Part shown: positions 8,432 through 17,379 of the stretch, in pieces
Numbering within the stretch: the first letter of the stretch is position 1
How the letters are laid out: each line of letters begins with the position of its first letter
DNA from: JAIKWW01 sp052169645
GTDB taxonomy: Bacteria; Bacillota; Clostridia; Peptostreptococcales; Anaerovoracaceae
Reading direction: 5' to 3'
Assembly: GCA_052169645.1 (NCBI GenBank)
Contig: JBQNCA010000007.1
Span: 1 to 64,000, forward strand
DNA length: 64,000 nucleotides
Position numbers and translations under genes: made by a program
The notes under the pieces: generated by a model
What the model saw: the letters and a program-made list of their open reading frames with translations, nothing else
Database searches by the model: none
What the model was told of the DNA's origin: nothing

Positions 8432-10774
8432 TCAATTTCTCTCCTTTAATATATCTGTAAGTGCAATTTTCTTTATAAGTTTCATTTCTCTCTGCCAAGC
8501 TATCAACACCATAGCTGCACATATAACGAAAGTCAAAAGATAAGACCCCGGAGTTGTTGTCATTTTCATATTATAGCTGTCGGAAATCACCAGATATTCT
8601 ATAAGTCGTTTAATTCCGAAACTCCCGGGAATCCCGAGTAATATTCCTAAAATAAAATATATAATATGCTCAAACATTATCATCTTGCCGATTTCGCTTG
8701 TACCGGCACCGAGCACCATCAGTGTACCTATTTCCGTAAAACGCTCTTTTATATTTATCATGGAAATATTATAAATCAGCACTATTCCCGCAACAATCGA
8801 AAGCACTGCAAACAGGTTTATCATATAAATCATACTGTTCATCATATCTTTATAGCTTTTAACAATCTTTGATGTATCTACTATGGCAGTCACCCGACTG
8901 GTATCATTTATCTGATTTTTAACGGTTTCGTAAGAACCGTCTTCTATGCCGAGCATCACTTTATTTGCCGAAGGATGAGAATTGAAAGCTCTTGCAAAGC
9001 CGTCCATGGAAATATAGCAGCCTCCTCCGAAAATTTCTGAAACGGTATCAACTACAGGCAATTCAACCTTTTCTACAGTCAGCCCGGTACCTGAAATTTT
9101 AATCGTATCACCTTTGCTTACATTGAGCTTGTCCGCTATACGTTGATTGAGAATTATTCCGTTATCGGGCGGCTTATAAAATTTCCCCTGATTATCCATG
9201 ATATTCCATAGAGATATATCTCCCGGCATAGCAAAAAGCATACCGAAATCTTTAAGATTTTCATTTGTAATCTCTACAGGTATTTCACATATCGCCTCGG
9301 ATTTTTCCACTTTATTCAACTGTATCCCTGCGGCAACGGCACTTTCCGGAGAAACAAATCTATCAAGGCTTAACATAAGATCAAAGCTCTGTATCTTATT
9401 AAATTGATTGTCCACCATAGTATTTACCGAGGGAACAAAATTAAAAAGAGTTGCAGAAAGAGAAAACGGAAAAGCAACTGCCAAAACTATCAGAAATCCT
9501 CTGAACGGATTTCTGACTACGGCTCTGAGTCCCAATTTCATCATTGTATTCAGTCGCTCGGAAATTCGGGTCAACGGTATGCCTCTGACAGTCTTGGGGG
9601 ATTTTGATTTCATAGCCATGGCAGGCGTAATATTCAAAATGGAACGAACCCCGAGAAAGACTGCTGATATACTCGTAAAAAGAGACAGTACAAGTGAGAA
9701 AATTCTCGTATTCCAGTACATATGATAAGAAGTTTCGGATAAATTGAAATAATCCGTGTACATATCGAACATATATTTCCCGAAAGGGTGCGCCAGCACG
9801 GAGCCGATTGCCGCACCTACAATTCCGATAAGTGCACCTTCTATCAGATAAGCTCCTATCAATTCCCGATTTGTAAAACCGAAAGCCTTCATACTGCCGA
9901 TGAGAGTCTGATCCCTGTCTATCATTTTTTTCAAAACCACATACAGCATAAATATTGAAATCAGCATAAACAATACGGGAAGTACGGTACCCGTACCTAT
10001 AAGCTCCCCCATCTCACCTTTTACCATATCGTAGCTCACCTGATCTTCAACTGACTGCATGGATTTTAAACCGTATTTTTCCAAGCTGCTCGCAAGTCTG
10101 TATCTGACATCATCATAGCTGTATCCTGATTCCAATGTGAATCCAAGCTCATTGAAGCTGTCGCTCCTGCCCAGCAATTCTTCCATTCTGTTCAAAGGAA
10201 TGCAAGCTATATCATAGGTTTCACCGTCAGGTACCATAGCTCCGTTACCGGAGATTGAATATATATAATCCGGAGCATTCATAGTTCCTCTGTATTCAAA
10301 ATCTACAGAATCTCCTTTGCTTATTAATTTAACAGTTTCATCTTTATGAAAATTATAAAAACTGCTCATTCGCATACCTATAAATATATCATTTTCATTT
10401 ACGGTATTTCCTGTAAGCGTCACGGCATTTACACGGGCATCCTTTTTATATGAAATCAAATGAACGGTGCTCAGCTCTTCCTGCCCGTCACATATAAGTC
10501 GTATATTTTCCGCCATACGTCCGTCCGCTTCAGCTATGCCCTCTATGTCGCTCATTCGCTGCAGCTCGGCTTCCGATATTCCGCCGACCTCAACAAATAT
10601 ATCCGCCATATCGGCTTCTTCATAATACTCTGAAATCTGTCCGTCCAAATTCTGCAGGGTGTCCATCATGGACACCATTACAAATACGCCTATGGCTATT
10701 ATCAAAACAGCTCCCATGACAGACAGCTTATTTTGGAGTGCAAGCCTGAGTACATTTTTACTGTAATTGCCCAT
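8432..10774 (-). CDS. FtsX/MacB-type ABC transporter permease
   Basis: About 780 residues with two FtsX-like permease units. There is an N-terminal membrane helix, then an extracytoplasmic domain, then three helices (about residues 270-380). A second helix with its outer domain and a final set of three helices (ISMINIKERFTEIGTLMVLGAG region) complete it. The start at 10774 (ATG) has AGGAGGTGG eight bases upstream and overlaps the ATPase stop codon as TAATG. A TTG two codons earlier is less likely. With its ATPase and adaptor neighbours it forms a MacAB-like exporter that probably moves a substrate away from the membrane surface. Confidence 0.92.
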   Translation of the reverse strand: MGNYSKNVLRLALQNKLSVMGAVLIIAIGVFVMVSMMDTLQNLDGQISEYYEEADMADIFVEVGGISEAELQRMSDIEGIAEADGRMAENIRLICDGQEELSTVHLISYKKDARVNAVTLTGNTVNENDIFIGMRMSSFYNFHKDETVKLISKGDSVDFEYRGTMNAPDYIYSISGNGAMVPDGETYDIACIPLNRMEELLGRSDSFNELGFTLESGYSYDDVRYRLASSLEKYGLKSMQSVEDQVSYDMVKGEMGELIGTGTVLPVLFMLISIFMLYVVLKKMIDRDQTLIGSMKAFGFTNRELIGAYLIEGALIGIVGAAIGSVLAHPFGKYMFDMYTDYFNLSETSYHMYWNTRIFSLVLSLFTSISAVFLGVRSILNITPAMAMKSKSPKTVRGIPLTRISERLNTMMKLGLRAVVRNPFRGFLIVLAVAFPFSLSATLFNFVPSVNTMVDNQFNKIQSFDLMLSLDRFVSPESAVAAGIQLNKVEKSEAICEIPVEITNENLKDFGMLFAMPGDISLWNIMDNQGKFYKPPDNGIILNQRIADKLNVSKGDTIKISGTGLTVEKVELPVVDTVSEIFGGGCYISMDGFARAFNSHPSANKVMLGIEDGSYETVKNQINDTSRVTAIVDTSKIVKSYKDMMNSMIYMINLFAVLSIVAGIVLIYNISMINIKERFTEIGTLMVLGAGTSEIGKMIMFEHIIYFILGILLGIPGSFGIKRLIEYLVISDSYNMKMTTTPGSYLLTFVICAAMVLIAWQREMKLIKKIALTDILKERN

Positions 10775-11478
10775 TACCAATCCACCTCCTCCGGAGTTAG
10801 CGGATTGGAATTTTTTTCGATTTTATCTATACGACCATCCTTAAAATAGAAAACTCTGTCTGCAATCTTAGCAATATTTTGATTATGAGTAATCAAAATG
10901 ACGGTTTTACGATACGTCCTGCAAAATTGAGCCAAAAGCTTCAAAACCTGTATTCCCGTGGAACTGTCCAAAGCTCCGGTCGGTTCATCACACAGCAGAA
11001 TCTCCGGATTTTTACATAAAGCTCTCGCAATCGCAATACGTTGTTGTTCACCGCCTGAAAGTCTGTTCGGAAAATGATTTTCTCTGTCGGCGAGTCCTAC
11101 TTCTCCCAGAAGCTCCTTCGCATCCAGAGGCGCTTCACTGAGCTCTGCGGATAATTCTATATTTTCCAAAGCAGTCAAGCCCGGCAGGAGATTATAAAAT
11201 TGGAATACGAAGCCTATATTTTTGCGGCGATAACGTGTAAGTGCTTTTTGGTTCTTCCAATCCAAAGACTCTCCTTTAAAAAATATATCGCCTGAGCTTG
11301 CAGTTTCTATGCCTCCGAGAATATTCAGCATTGTACTTTTTCCCGAACCGCTCGGACCCAGTATGACTATAAGCTCGGCTTCATTTATTTCAAACGATAC
11401 ACCCTTTAAAGCATTTACTGTAACCTCTCCAAGTCGGTATTCTTTTTTTATATCAACTGCCTGTAAAAATTTAGTCAT
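10774..11478 (-). CDS. ABC transporter ATP-binding protein, MacB/LolD type
   Basis: The 234-residue ATPase drives the adjacent FtsX-type permease. Visible are Walker A (GPSGSGKST), the Q loop ([17 protein letters not shown]), signature LSGGEQQR and Walker B with the catalytic Glu ([12 protein letters not shown]), plus the switch His in VILITHN. The start has AAGGAG upstream. It is the first gene of the three-gene unit, and its stop codon overlaps the start of the permease. No dedicated regulator or two-component system is adjacent. Confidence 0.95.
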   Translation of the reverse strand: MTKFLQAVDIKKEYRLGEVTVNALKGVSFEINEAELIVILGPSGSGKSTMLNILGGIETASSGDIFFKGESLDWKNQKALTRYRRKNIGFVFQFYNLLPGLTALENIELSAELSEAPLDAKELLGEVGLADRENHFPNRLSGGEQQRIAIARALCKNPEILLCDEPTGALDSSTGIQVLKLLAQFCRTYRKTVILITHNQNIAKIADRVFYFKDGRIDKIEKNSNPLTPEEVDW

Positions 11479-11625
11479 ATCAGAGCTCCTTGCGCTTGGT
11501 TAGACACAGCTTACCCGAGGACATAGTTAGCTTGCTTTAATTTTATACCTTTGAACTTATAATTCAACTATTTTTTAATAATTTACGATTTGTCAATTTC
11601 ATATGAAAGTTCATATTCATCACGT

Positions 11626-12141
11626 TTACCGTATCTTTTTCAATATGTATACGGCTGCAATTCCTATAAGAACTCCTGTTATAGTTCCTGAAATCATGAG
11701 AATCGGCATATATAAAAAAATCTTTCCCGTTTCGGTTATAAGCGCTGCCAGAGTGAGCTGTCCGATATTATGAAATACTCCTCCCGCCATACTCACACCG
11801 ATAGGACTGAACATCTTCGTTTTTTTTAAAATAAACATTACCGCAAAACTGAGCATGCCTCCCGCCAAGCTGTACAGCATAGCCGACACTCCTCCGAAGA
11901 GCAATCCCGATAATAATATTCTTGCCGTATTAACAAGAAAAGCATATCCTGTTCCGAGGCGATACAGCGCAATAATCACTATCAAATTTGAAAGTCCCAG
12001 CTTTATACCGGGGAATCCGAAATTGAAAGGAATTAAAACTTCGATATATGAAAATATAAGAGCAATAGCCGTCATCATCGCTCCCAAAGCAGTTTTGTAT
12101 GCTTTACCTTCTTTTATATGAGAATTTATATTTTTTTCCAT
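11626..12141 (-). CDS. Gx transporter family / HepS1-like integral membrane protein
   Basis: A 171-residue protein with five to six membrane helices. It matches the family often annotated as heptaprenyl diphosphate synthase component I (Gx transporter), with the typical IPFNFGFPGIKLGLSNLI near residue 40 and GGVFHNIGQL near 120. The family resembles the substrate-binding S components of ECF transporters, and its substrate is unknown. It follows the NusG-domain-II gene by 100 bases. The two are commonly paired in Clostridia, often near FMN-transferase and flavoprotein genes. Confidence 0.85.
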   Translation of the reverse strand: MEKNINSHIKEGKAYKTALGAMMTAIALIFSYIEVLIPFNFGFPGIKLGLSNLIVIIALYRLGTGYAFLVNTARILLSGLLFGGVSAMLYSLAGGMLSFAVMFILKKTKMFSPIGVSMAGGVFHNIGQLTLAALITETGKIFLYMPILMISGTITGVLIGIAAVYILKKIR

Positions 12142-12241
12142 AAATTTCGGTTGTCCTTTTGCTGATTATAGAAATCCGATTCATGACTGAAATACCTATA
12201 ACGAGGTATAAATCAATTTTTCAAATTATAAAATTTAAACC

Positions 12242-12652
12242 TCAATCGCCTGATTTTATCCGACCGCTAATTGCATCGGTCTCATCGCTTGTATGTGCTT
12301 CTTGCCGTATCGATACCGCAAGCTTATGCGGAAGGCATACAATAGTTTGATTTGATGCATGTATACCTCCGACACTTTCAAACTGATGCACACAATATCT
12401 GTCGGGACAATCCGCATCGCTCATACGGATTTTTCCGTCCTTTACCGTAAGCTCATTATGACCCCATTCAGTATCTATTTCTATAACTCGGTCTCTGCCG
12501 AGATCATATTCTCCATAAATTTTTCCGTCTATTTTTACTATGGCAGATGTGCCTGAGCTGCCTGAACCGTATACAACTATACTCGTCGCAACACATATTA
12601 TAACGAGTATCACGGCAAGTGCTATATCAGCCTTGCGTATTACCCCTTTCAC
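12242..12652 (-). CDS. NusG domain II-containing exported protein
   Basis: About 136 residues with an N-terminal membrane helix (ADIALAVILVIICVATSIVV), so it is probably anchored with its domain outside. The rest matches the NusG domain II family, with a beta-rich fold and the DCPDRYCVHQ and IVCLPHKL stretches, which hold three cysteines. The start is GTG at 12652, with GGAGG five bases upstream. It sits 13 bases after addB and ahead of the Gx transporter gene. The role is unknown; family members often neighbour flavinylated electron-transfer proteins. Confidence 0.85.
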   Translation of the reverse strand: MKGVIRKADIALAVILVIICVATSIVVYGSGSSGTSAIVKIDGKIYGEYDLGRDRVIEIDTEWGHNELTVKDGKIRMSDADCPDRYCVHQFESVGGIHASNQTIVCLPHKLAVSIRQEAHTSDETDAISGRIKSGD

Positions 12653-12665
12653 ACAAACCTCCGTT

Positions 12666-15600
12666 CTACTCTTTCAGCGCTATATTGCATATGCTCCTTC
12701 CGGAACAATATTTGCAGGCATCGGAAGATTTTCCCTTTAAAGGCCTGATATCTATAAAGCCTTCCATTATACCTGATGCCGCTTTATGGAGATTTACATC
12801 TGTAATTTCTATCAATTTGCTGAAATCTTCATAATTCAACATTCCTGAAGATTTAAGAGAACCGTCTTTATTTCTTTTCAGTTTCACAATGTAGGATTTA
12901 TTTTCAAAATTTCCGTCCAGTCCCGAAATAACGGTGGAATTTTCAAGAAAAATTCCATCCATCCTTCCCGAAGCTTTGACATTTTCGCTGACACTGCTCT
13001 CTATACTCTCTGAAACGATATTGCTGACATCTGTATCTTTTTCCTTTATATGAAAATAGAACACTCCGGCAGGTTCGGAGTCGGCTATTCCGCCCATAGC
13101 CCCTTTAAGATAAATCATAAGCTGCAGCCGCCAGCCGGATTTTACTTCATCAAGATTAAATTTTTCATATCCTGATTTATAGTCTATGATTTTAACAAAG
13201 CTTCTTTCATCATCTGAAATAATGTCAACCCTGTCTATTTTCCCTTCAATTACCACACTGCTGCCATCGTTCAGTTCTATACGCACTCCGGGAAACATAG
13301 ATACTTCACTGTTTGAAAAAACTTGTTCAAAATATATGGCATTGATATTGCCCTCTCTAACCTGAGAAATCATCAGCATTGCAGTTTCCGTACATATTTC
13401 CGATACACGCTTCCTTACATATTTTTCTCGATTTGAAATGTCAAATATTTTTTCCCTGTAAATTTCAGTAAAGCTTTCTATGCTTTTTTCCACAAGTTCA
13501 ACGCATTCTTCCCGTGTTACCGTCATCCACGGAGAGTTTTCGGATGTTATCGGAATACCTTTCTTTGTGAGCGCCGATGCCACGCTCCGCAGACACTCAT
13601 GATATATATCTCCTAAAGAGCGCATATCGATTTCAAATTTTCGACGTTCCGCCGGTCTGAGCCCTCTTGACAGAAAAAAAGAAAACGGACAACGTGAATA
13701 CTGCTCTATTGCCGAAGTACTGAGCCTTAGCGTTCGTTCCTCACCCGGAGCGGACATAAGCTTTCCGTAAAGAGGCAACACCTTATCCTTTTCCAAATTC
13801 TCGGAAAAAATGTCGACACTTATATTCTTTAATAAGCTTTCCATTGAATCGCTGCCGTACAAAGCCAGCATCACGGCATACCAATCTTCTTCTATTTCAT
13901 AACCTTCAATATACTTTCTTATCTCCGACGTCAGATGCGGCAAAATGCTTATATTGTTCTGTGCCAGTCTGTACGGAGCTCTGTCATGAAGAGCATCCTT
14001 TTCTACATACAGATCCGTATGCTTCCTCAGAATGTCGCTCACCAATTCCGACGGTCTTACAGGATTTCCGTCGGAATCCGTCTGAGAATATGAAACATAT
14101 ATCAATTTCTCAGCCCTCGACAAATTCAATCTTAATGCCATGTTATGTTCATGCGAATAAAAATCGCTCCGTCTTCCGAATGTAATTCCCTGTGATTTTT
14201 CTATCAAGCTTTTTTCATCATCGGAAAGCAGTCCTGTCTGTTCGATCCTCGCAGGCAAAATACCGTCATTAGCCCCTAAAATGAACATAGCTTTTACCCT
14301 GCCCGTCAGCGATCTCGGCAATGCTCCGCAAATTACCTGATCGTTATTCGTAGGAAGTATTCCTATATATACCTTTTCAAAACCCTGCCTAAGTATTTCG
14401 GTATAATCGCTGTCAGAAAGTATTTCATCACCCAGAACCTCAACTATCTGGTCAAATATGCCTATTATACTTTTCCATACCTGAGCTGTACGCTCCGCAT
14501 ATTCTATATTACCGCTTTTTTCTAATTCCGCCGTAGCTGTTTCAAGCTTTTCAGGCATATTTGCGACCTCAGTTATAAATCGCCATATCGCCTCGGTCTT
14601 GCACCTTACCGTATTAAGCCCTTTTAAGATGCCGTCAGCTTTGTTGAGAAAATCGTCGGTTCGACTGCGAAGCTCGTTTATATGGCTCAGAACATCATTT
14701 CCTTCATCAGAAACCCCATATTTAAAATCATTTTTCCAATATGCATTTCTTATATTATATTTTATACAATAGTTTTCAAGTTCTTCTGTTTCTTCATCTT
14801 CCAGAGGCCCGTAACCTGTCTTTAGCATAGAAAACACATCACTTATCCTGCGTCTGTGACTTATTATATCGAGCATGCTCAAAAGAAAGTGAATTGCAGG
14901 ATCCTGATATATTCTCTTTGTTGTGTCCATAAATAAAGGTATATTGTAAAGATCGAATATGCGTCTTATTGCAGAGCCTCTCATTTCCGTGTCATTGCAC
15001 AGCATATATATATCTTTATACCGATATCCCTTATCTCTTACCAGCTCGGATATCAATACGGCTGCGGTTTCAGCTTCCGAATATATATCATCCGCCGCTA
15101 TCAATTTCAGTTCAGGTTTCAGATCGAGGGTATATTCATCGGGAATAAGAATTTCACTTAAAGCTGTTCCCGATATCTGCGCCATTTCACGTATTCTTCT
15201 CCGAGTATCCGCTGATAGATGAAAGGCTTCACTTCCTGAACCGTCATCCGATAAAATTATATTAAGCTCAGGTGCTGTCCGAGCTATAGCTTCAAGGAGC
15301 ATAATGGTTTTAGGCGTCAGAGTTTCCAATCCGTCTACCCAAAATATGCTCCCCGCTACTTTTTCGGATTCAGGGATTTTATCCGCCACGGCAATCAGCA
15401 AATCTTCCCGATCACTGAATTTACCAATCATTAAATTTTCGTACTTTTCATATATATTGCTGATTTCCTTAAGCTTGGCTTTTAAAAGTTCTCCTTCGCT
15501 TTCATCCAAGCTGTCGGCTGCCGACATGAAATCTCCGGCTTTTATGCCGAACTGCTTCATTTCAGTAATAAAGTCATTCACCATATTGATGAATGACCTG

Positions 15601-15986
15601 TCTTTTCGTGCAGAGTCAAAAATTCCGCCGCTTCCCGAACCGACAAACGCAGAATCCTTTTCCCTTGATATCCTTATTTCGTCTTCAATCTCATCAGCTG
15701 CAAGCTTTGCAAGCAGCATAAATCTGCCGTAATCATCTACAGCTGTAGCTTCCAAGCCTCCGTGAGATTCCACTATATGATGAATAAAACCGGTGCGGCT
15801 CATTACGGAAAGTTCAAAAAGAGTGCTCGTATTCAAATACTCCAAGGCGTTCCTCTCAGCTTGCAGGGTATACTGATCGGGAACCAGCAATATCGTATCT
15901 GTCGGCATTACAGATGCTATACTGTCGAACATAAACCTGTCTTTATCTCTGTTTGCCGCTCCATAATATATATTTATCTTACCCAT
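12666..15986 (-). CDS. addB: ATP-dependent helicase/nuclease subunit B (AddB)
   Basis: Partner of AddA in processing DNA double-strand ends for recombination. The 1106 residues keep a UvrD-like N-terminal half. The C-terminal nuclease has VIEGKIDRVDI and IIDYKSG (PD-(D/E)XK core) and four cysteines for an iron-sulfur cluster: one in QYSRCPFSFF and three in CKYCSGRSIC (1091, 1094, 1100). The N-terminal Walker A seen in many AddB proteins is replaced by YGAANRDKDRF, so nucleotide binding there is doubtful. addA is not adjacent but about 34 kb away. The gene lies 13 bases before the NusG-domain-II gene and 43 bases after the TSCPD gene. Confidence 0.93.
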   Translation of the reverse strand: MGKINIYYGAANRDKDRFMFDSIASVMPTDTILLVPDQYTLQAERNALEYLNTSTLFELSVMSRTGFIHHIVESHGGLEATAVDDYGRFMLLAKLAADEIEDEIRISREKDSAFVGSGSGGIFDSARKDRSFINMVNDFITEMKQFGIKAGDFMSAADSLDESEGELLKAKLKEISNIYEKYENLMIGKFSDREDLLIAVADKIPESEKVAGSIFWVDGLETLTPKTIMLLEAIARTAPELNIILSDDGSGSEAFHLSADTRRRIREMAQISGTALSEILIPDEYTLDLKPELKLIAADDIYSEAETAAVLISELVRDKGYRYKDIYMLCNDTEMRGSAIRRIFDLYNIPLFMDTTKRIYQDPAIHFLLSMLDIISHRRRISDVFSMLKTGYGPLEDEETEELENYCIKYNIRNAYWKNDFKYGVSDEGNDVLSHINELRSRTDDFLNKADGILKGLNTVRCKTEAIWRFITEVANMPEKLETATAELEKSGNIEYAERTAQVWKSIIGIFDQIVEVLGDEILSDSDYTEILRQGFEKVYIGILPTNNDQVICGALPRSLTGRVKAMFILGANDGILPARIEQTGLLSDDEKSLIEKSQGITFGRRSDFYSHEHNMALRLNLSRAEKLIYVSYSQTDSDGNPVRPSELVSDILRKHTDLYVEKDALHDRAPYRLAQNNISILPHLTSEIRKYIEGYEIEEDWYAVMLALYGSDSMESLLKNISVDIFSENLEKDKVLPLYGKLMSAPGEERTLRLSTSAIEQYSRCPFSFFLSRGLRPAERRKFEIDMRSLGDIYHECLRSVASALTKKGIPITSENSPWMTVTREECVELVEKSIESFTEIYREKIFDISNREKYVRKRVSEICTETAMLMISQVREGNINAIYFEQVFSNSEVSMFPGVRIELNDGSSVVIEGKIDRVDIISDDERSFVKIIDYKSGYEKFNLDEVKSGWRLQLMIYLKGAMGGIADSEPAGVFYFHIKEKDTDVSNIVSESIESSVSENVKASGRMDGIFLENSTVISGLDGNFENKSYIVKLKRNKDGSLKSSGMLNYEDFSKLIEITDVNLHKAASGIMEGFIDIRPLKGKSSDACKYCSGRSICNIALKE

Positions 15987-16029
15987 CGCTTAATCCTTTG
16001 CAGAGATGTTCCGCATACAATTATGAAAA

Positions 16030-16284
16030 TTATTTATAGCCTTCATTTATGAGAGCTTGAGCAAGCTGATCCGTACAGGAAGAAGATTTCGTCCCGCAAG
16101 TATTGCCTGAAAGCAGCTTGATATATTGAGATGCCGGCATCCCTTCAATGAGCTTACCTATGGCTTTCAAATTTCCATGGCATCCGCCGGTATACATAAC
16201 ATCATGAAGACATTCATTTTCATCTACACTGAAATTTATTTTTACAGGACAGACACCCGAAGGTGTAAATTCATATTTTTTCAT
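16030..16284 (-). CDS. TIGR03905-type TSCPD domain protein
   Basis: An 84-residue protein that matches the small TSCPD family found in Clostridia, with PVKINFSVDE, the GGCHGNLKAIGKLIEGM core and CGTKSSSCTDQLAQAL. The TSCPD domain also ends many vitamin B12-dependent ribonucleotide reductases, where its conserved cysteines are thought to bind metal. The stand-alone form has no established function. Start supported by AGGAG. It lies between recR and addB in a run of co-directional DNA-maintenance genes. Confidence 0.88.
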   Translation of the reverse strand: MKKYEFTPSGVCPVKINFSVDENECLHDVMYTGGCHGNLKAIGKLIEGMPASQYIKLLSGNTCGTKSSSCTDQLAQALINEGYK

Positions 16285-16363
16285 TTTAGTCTCCTATTCC
16301 GTCGTCTTTTTACGACTGCACAAACAGTAATAAAAATCCTTTTTCACACCGACTTCTCCCTAA

Positions 16364-16963
16364 TTAAAGCTCCACCCTGCCCTCTATGGCTTTTGAAAGG
16401 GTGACTTCATCCGTATATTCAAGATCTCCACCTACGGGAATACCGTGAGCTATCCTCGTCACTTTTATTCCTGCCGGTTTTATAAGTCTGGCTATGTACA
16501 TAGCGGTAGCTTCTCCTTCGATTGTAGGATTTGTAGCGAGAATAACCTCCTCCACATCTTCCTTTTGAAGTCGAAGAATCAATTCCTTCAAATTTATATC
16601 CTCGGGACCTATTCCTTCTATCGGTGAAATAGCTCCCTGCAAGACATGATACAGACCTTTGTATTCCTTCATACGTTCCATGGCAATCACATCTCTGGGC
16701 TGTTCAACCACACATATTATCTTTCTCTCCCTTGATTTATCCGTACATATTACACAAGGATCCGTATCCGTAAGATTTCCGCATACGGAACAGAATTTCA
16801 TGAATTTCTTTGCATTAACTATAGAGTCCGACAAGGAAGCCGCATCTTTTTCAGTCATAGAAAGTATATGAAACGCTAACCGTTGTGCGGTCTTGCCTCC
16901 TATGCCCGGAAGCTTGGAAAGTTCCCTTATAAGATTTGCCAAAGGCTTAGCATATTGACTCAT
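16364..16963 (-). CDS. recR: Recombination mediator RecR
   Basis: Works with RecO and RecF to load RecA at single-strand gaps. At 199 residues it has the normal length. An N-terminal helix-hairpin-helix ([17 protein letters not shown]), a C4 zinc finger (Cys58, 61, 70, 73) and a Toprim domain ([13 protein letters not shown] onward) are visible, followed by the C-terminal [16 protein letters not shown]. It lies 14 bases after the YbaB gene in the conserved dnaX-ybaB-recR order. Confidence 0.97.
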   Translation of the reverse strand: MSQYAKPLANLIRELSKLPGIGGKTAQRLAFHILSMTEKDAASLSDSIVNAKKFMKFCSVCGNLTDTDPCVICTDKSRERKIICVVEQPRDVIAMERMKEYKGLYHVLQGAISPIEGIGPEDINLKELILRLQKEDVEEVILATNPTIEGEATAMYIARLIKPAGIKVTRIAHGIPVGGDLEYTDEVTLSKAIEGRVEL

Positions 16964-16977
16964 ATCCGTACCTTTAT

Positions 16978-17337
16978 TTAGAATATGCCGGGGATATTGA
17001 TGCCCCCTGTAACTTTTCCCATTTCCTGTTCGCTGAGCTCATCAACCTGACGCATGGCTTCATTTACAGCTGCCAAAATTAAATCCTGCAGCATTTCTAT
17101 ATCATCGGGGTCAACGACCTCGGGCTTTAAATTTATCGACAAAAGTTCTTTTTTACCGTTTACCTTTACAGTAACCGCTCCTCCGCCTGCGGAAGTTTCA
17201 AATTCTTTTGATTCTATTTCTTCCTGAGTCTTTTCCATCATTGCCTGCATAGCCTGCACCTGTGCAAGCTGCTTTTGCATATTGCCCTTTCCGCCTCCCA
17301 TGCTCGGCTTCTTGCCGGCTTTCATTCCTTTACCCAT
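16978..17337 (-). CDS. YbaB/EbfC nucleoid-associated protein
   Basis: A 119-residue DNA-binding protein of the YbaB/EbfC family, a tweezer-shaped dimer with little sequence preference. A Gly/Met/Lys-rich N-terminus precedes the conserved core [36 protein letters not shown] and [17 protein letters not shown]. It lies between dnaX and recR, its usual place. Confidence 0.95.
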   Translation of the reverse strand: MGKGMKAGKKPSMGGGKGNMQKQLAQVQAMQAMMEKTQEEIESKEFETSAGGGAVTVKVNGKKELLSINLKPEVVDPDDIEMLQDLILAAVNEAMRQVDELSEQEMGKVTGGINIPGIF

Positions 17338-17379
17338 AACATAAATTCCTTTCTTTTATTAATATATAATATATTCCAA

